Shown here piece by piece: positions 14,321-15,268 of a stretch of DNA of 15,268 nucleotides. The DNA comes from an uncultured Clostridium sp. (GTDB lineage: Bacteria > Bacillota > Clostridia > Clostridiales > Clostridiaceae). Position numbers and translations under genes: made by a program. The notes below the pieces were generated by a model. The model saw only the letters and a program-made list of their open reading frames with translations, was not told the DNA's origin and did not search any database. The stretch's first letter is position 1. Every line of letters begins with the position of its first letter. The stretch is taken from positions 1 through 15,268 of the forward strand of contig CAKVFO010000082.1 in assembly GCA_934746785.1 (NCBI GenBank), given 5' to 3'.

Positions 14321-15067
14321 TTAATGAAATATACGATCTTTAAAAATCATCTTATTTTTTTCGGGATTTCCATTTATCTGATAAGAAACTCCTATATCAT
14401 TACAATTATTATTTACTAAAAATATTACTGTTGCCTGAGTTGTATACATTTCTTCTCCAACAGGACATATGTCTGACTCTCTACATATAGACATAACTGA
14501 CCTTCCATAGTATTGATCTTTAAGTAAGTTTTTAACTCCATTTAAGCTACAATCTTTTAATAACATGTCTTCTGCTCTAGTTAATCTTAAATATGTGCTG
14601 TGATTTTCCTTAAATGGCACTTCTTCATGTATAAATCTAAAATGGTTTGTTGATACTAGATATCTAGGATTGAATTCTGGTGTAAGTAAAACTATAATAA
14701 CTTCTCCATTATAGCTCTCAATATAATAACTTTCTTTTTTATCACTAACAATTAAAATACCTTTACTCAATGAAGCTGAATAAAACTTTTTTATAAACTC
14801 TACTGCTTCTCCTGCAGTTTTATAATTGGAAATAATATTTTCATAAGCTTTATACACATTATCATCATTAATCAAAAAAGTACCTTTACTATCTTTTACA
14901 TAACAGTCAGCAGACACAAATCCTACTCCATAATTATTAATTCCACACCATGTTCCTTCTATATCCTCTCTTTCAAAAGACATATAACTTATATCTTTCT
15001 TATTTTTAATTTTAGGCTCATGAAATAACCTTCTTTCATTCAAATCACATTGTTCAAATATAATCAT
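14321..15067 (-). pseudogene. C45-type Ntn hydrolase/acyltransferase, N-terminus lost at an IS end
   Basis: The open frame gives 248 residues resembling acyl-CoA:6-APA acyltransferase-like (C45) Ntn hydrolases. WCGINNYGVGFVSADCY (40-56) corresponds to the family's GxNExG-type block. Other matches are LVSTNHF (137-143), STYLRLTRAEDML (157-169), SVMSICR (190-196) and TTQATVIFLV (209-218). Active members expose a catalytic Cys at the start of the mature chain, shortly before a segment like IIFEQCDLNERR. Here that segment is at the very start, and the IS right end lies directly upstream, so the nucleophile-bearing N-terminus appears lost. The ATG at 15067 has no ribosome binding site at normal distance; GGGAGG inside the IS hairpin is 16 bases away. 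No internal stop is present. If expressed it would be inactive as a classic Ntn hydrolase. Family and truncation are inferred from motifs; an unusual intact gene cannot be excluded. Confidence 0.55.
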
Positions 15068-15074
15068 TGCACTT

Positions 15075-15268
15075 TTTCTCTGAACCTCCCACGACTAAAG
15101 TCATAGGGTTCTTGATTAATAGTACCAATGCACTAAGCATAACCAAGCTATCCCCGTAAGTTCTTAACCTTAATCGTCTTTTGAGGTTGTTGTTCACATA
15201 AAAACGCTACTTTTTATGCAGTTCTCTTATGAACTTCTTAATATTTCTATTAAGCACAGACTATATCT
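15075..15268 (-). mobile_element. Right end of an IS200/IS605-type element (tnpB-type, continues beyond window)
   Basis: The imperfect hairpin 15082-15111 (GAACC/GGTTC outer stem, GACTaaAGTC inner stem) reads on the - strand as the GACTTTAGTCGTGGG-type right end typical of tnpB-carrying IS200/IS605 elements. Interior to it lie about 155 bases of structured, stop-rich sequence. The element is oriented on the - strand, so its transposase or TnpB gene lies to the right of the window. The outer tip is near 15075, at the truncated hydrolase gene. Confidence 0.75.
15112..15268 (-). ncRNA. Candidate omegaRNA (TnpB guide RNA) scaffold region
   Basis: Three tandem hairpins are visible: 15237-15243 with 15248-15254 (7 bp), 15220-15224 with 15231-15235 (5 bp), and 15197-15204 with 15211-15218 (8 bp). 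More base-paired sequence follows up to the right-end hairpin. In TnpB elements the 3' region of the element is transcribed as omegaRNA, with its guide taken from DNA just outside the right end. Here the guide would come from the hydrolase remnant near 15055-15075. Position and structure fit, but expression and the linked TnpB are not seen. Confidence 0.45.

Noticed and set aside
15082..15111. Group II intron domain V at the right edge
   Set aside because: The hairpin lacks the GAGC/AGC triad and GNRA-type tip of domain V; its GACTTTAGTCGTGGG form fits an IS200/IS605 right end instead.
1..15268. CRISPR array, tRNA or rRNA genes
   Set aside because: No regularly spaced direct repeats with spacers, no tRNA-like cloverleaf and no rRNA sequence was seen on reading both strands.

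Overview
The window is very AT-rich, has strong AGGAGG-type ribosome binding sites and TTGACA/TATAAT promoters, and encodes proteins typical of low-GC Firmicutes (DegV, DUF1836, XpaC/TelA, PbuG-type permease, DUF6323/DUF6179). Together these point to a Clostridium sensu stricto-like chromosome. The species cannot be fixed from the sequence alone. No phage, plasmid, CRISPR, tRNA or rRNA sequence is visible.

Layout. Positions 1-735 hold the C-terminal half of a MATE-family exporter on the + strand, cut by the window edge. It is followed by a bidirectional terminator and, on the - strand, an enterochelin-esterase-like hydrolase (898-2109). Divergent from that is a membrane sensor histidine kinase with no response-regulator neighbour (2245-3822). 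Next comes a zone of decay on the - strand. A broken FAD-dependent oxidoreductase (3851-about 4384) lies downstream of an intact purine permease (4452-5774). Upstream of the permease are a broken DUF6323-DUF6179 gene pair (5942-7307) and a broken IS200-type transposase (7398-7644).

From 7831 the genes are intact again: a HAD phosphatase with a ketopantoate-reductase-family enzyme (one unit, - strand), a GreA-family factor (+), a DUF1836-DegV unit (-), and an xpaC-telA unit (-). At the right edge an Ntn-hydrolase gene of the C45 acyltransferase type (14321-15067) lies against the right end of an IS200/IS605-type element with structured, omegaRNA-like sequence (about 15075 to the window end). 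The insertion appears to have removed its N-terminus.

How the genes work together. The intact units look like independent housekeeping or stress functions: drug efflux, ester or siderophore hydrolysis, purine uptake, carbohydrate phosphate and 2-ketoacid metabolism, transcript cleavage, lipid-binding DegV, and envelope/toxic-anion resistance. No multi-gene defence or biosynthetic system is apparent. The most informative observations are the number of decaying genes between 3.85 and 7.65 kb, the DUF6323/DUF6179 remnant of unknown function, the IS-truncated hydrolase, a perfect 28-bp inverted repeat that contains both convergent stop codons, and an 11-base motif that recurs at the 3' ends of three - strand units.
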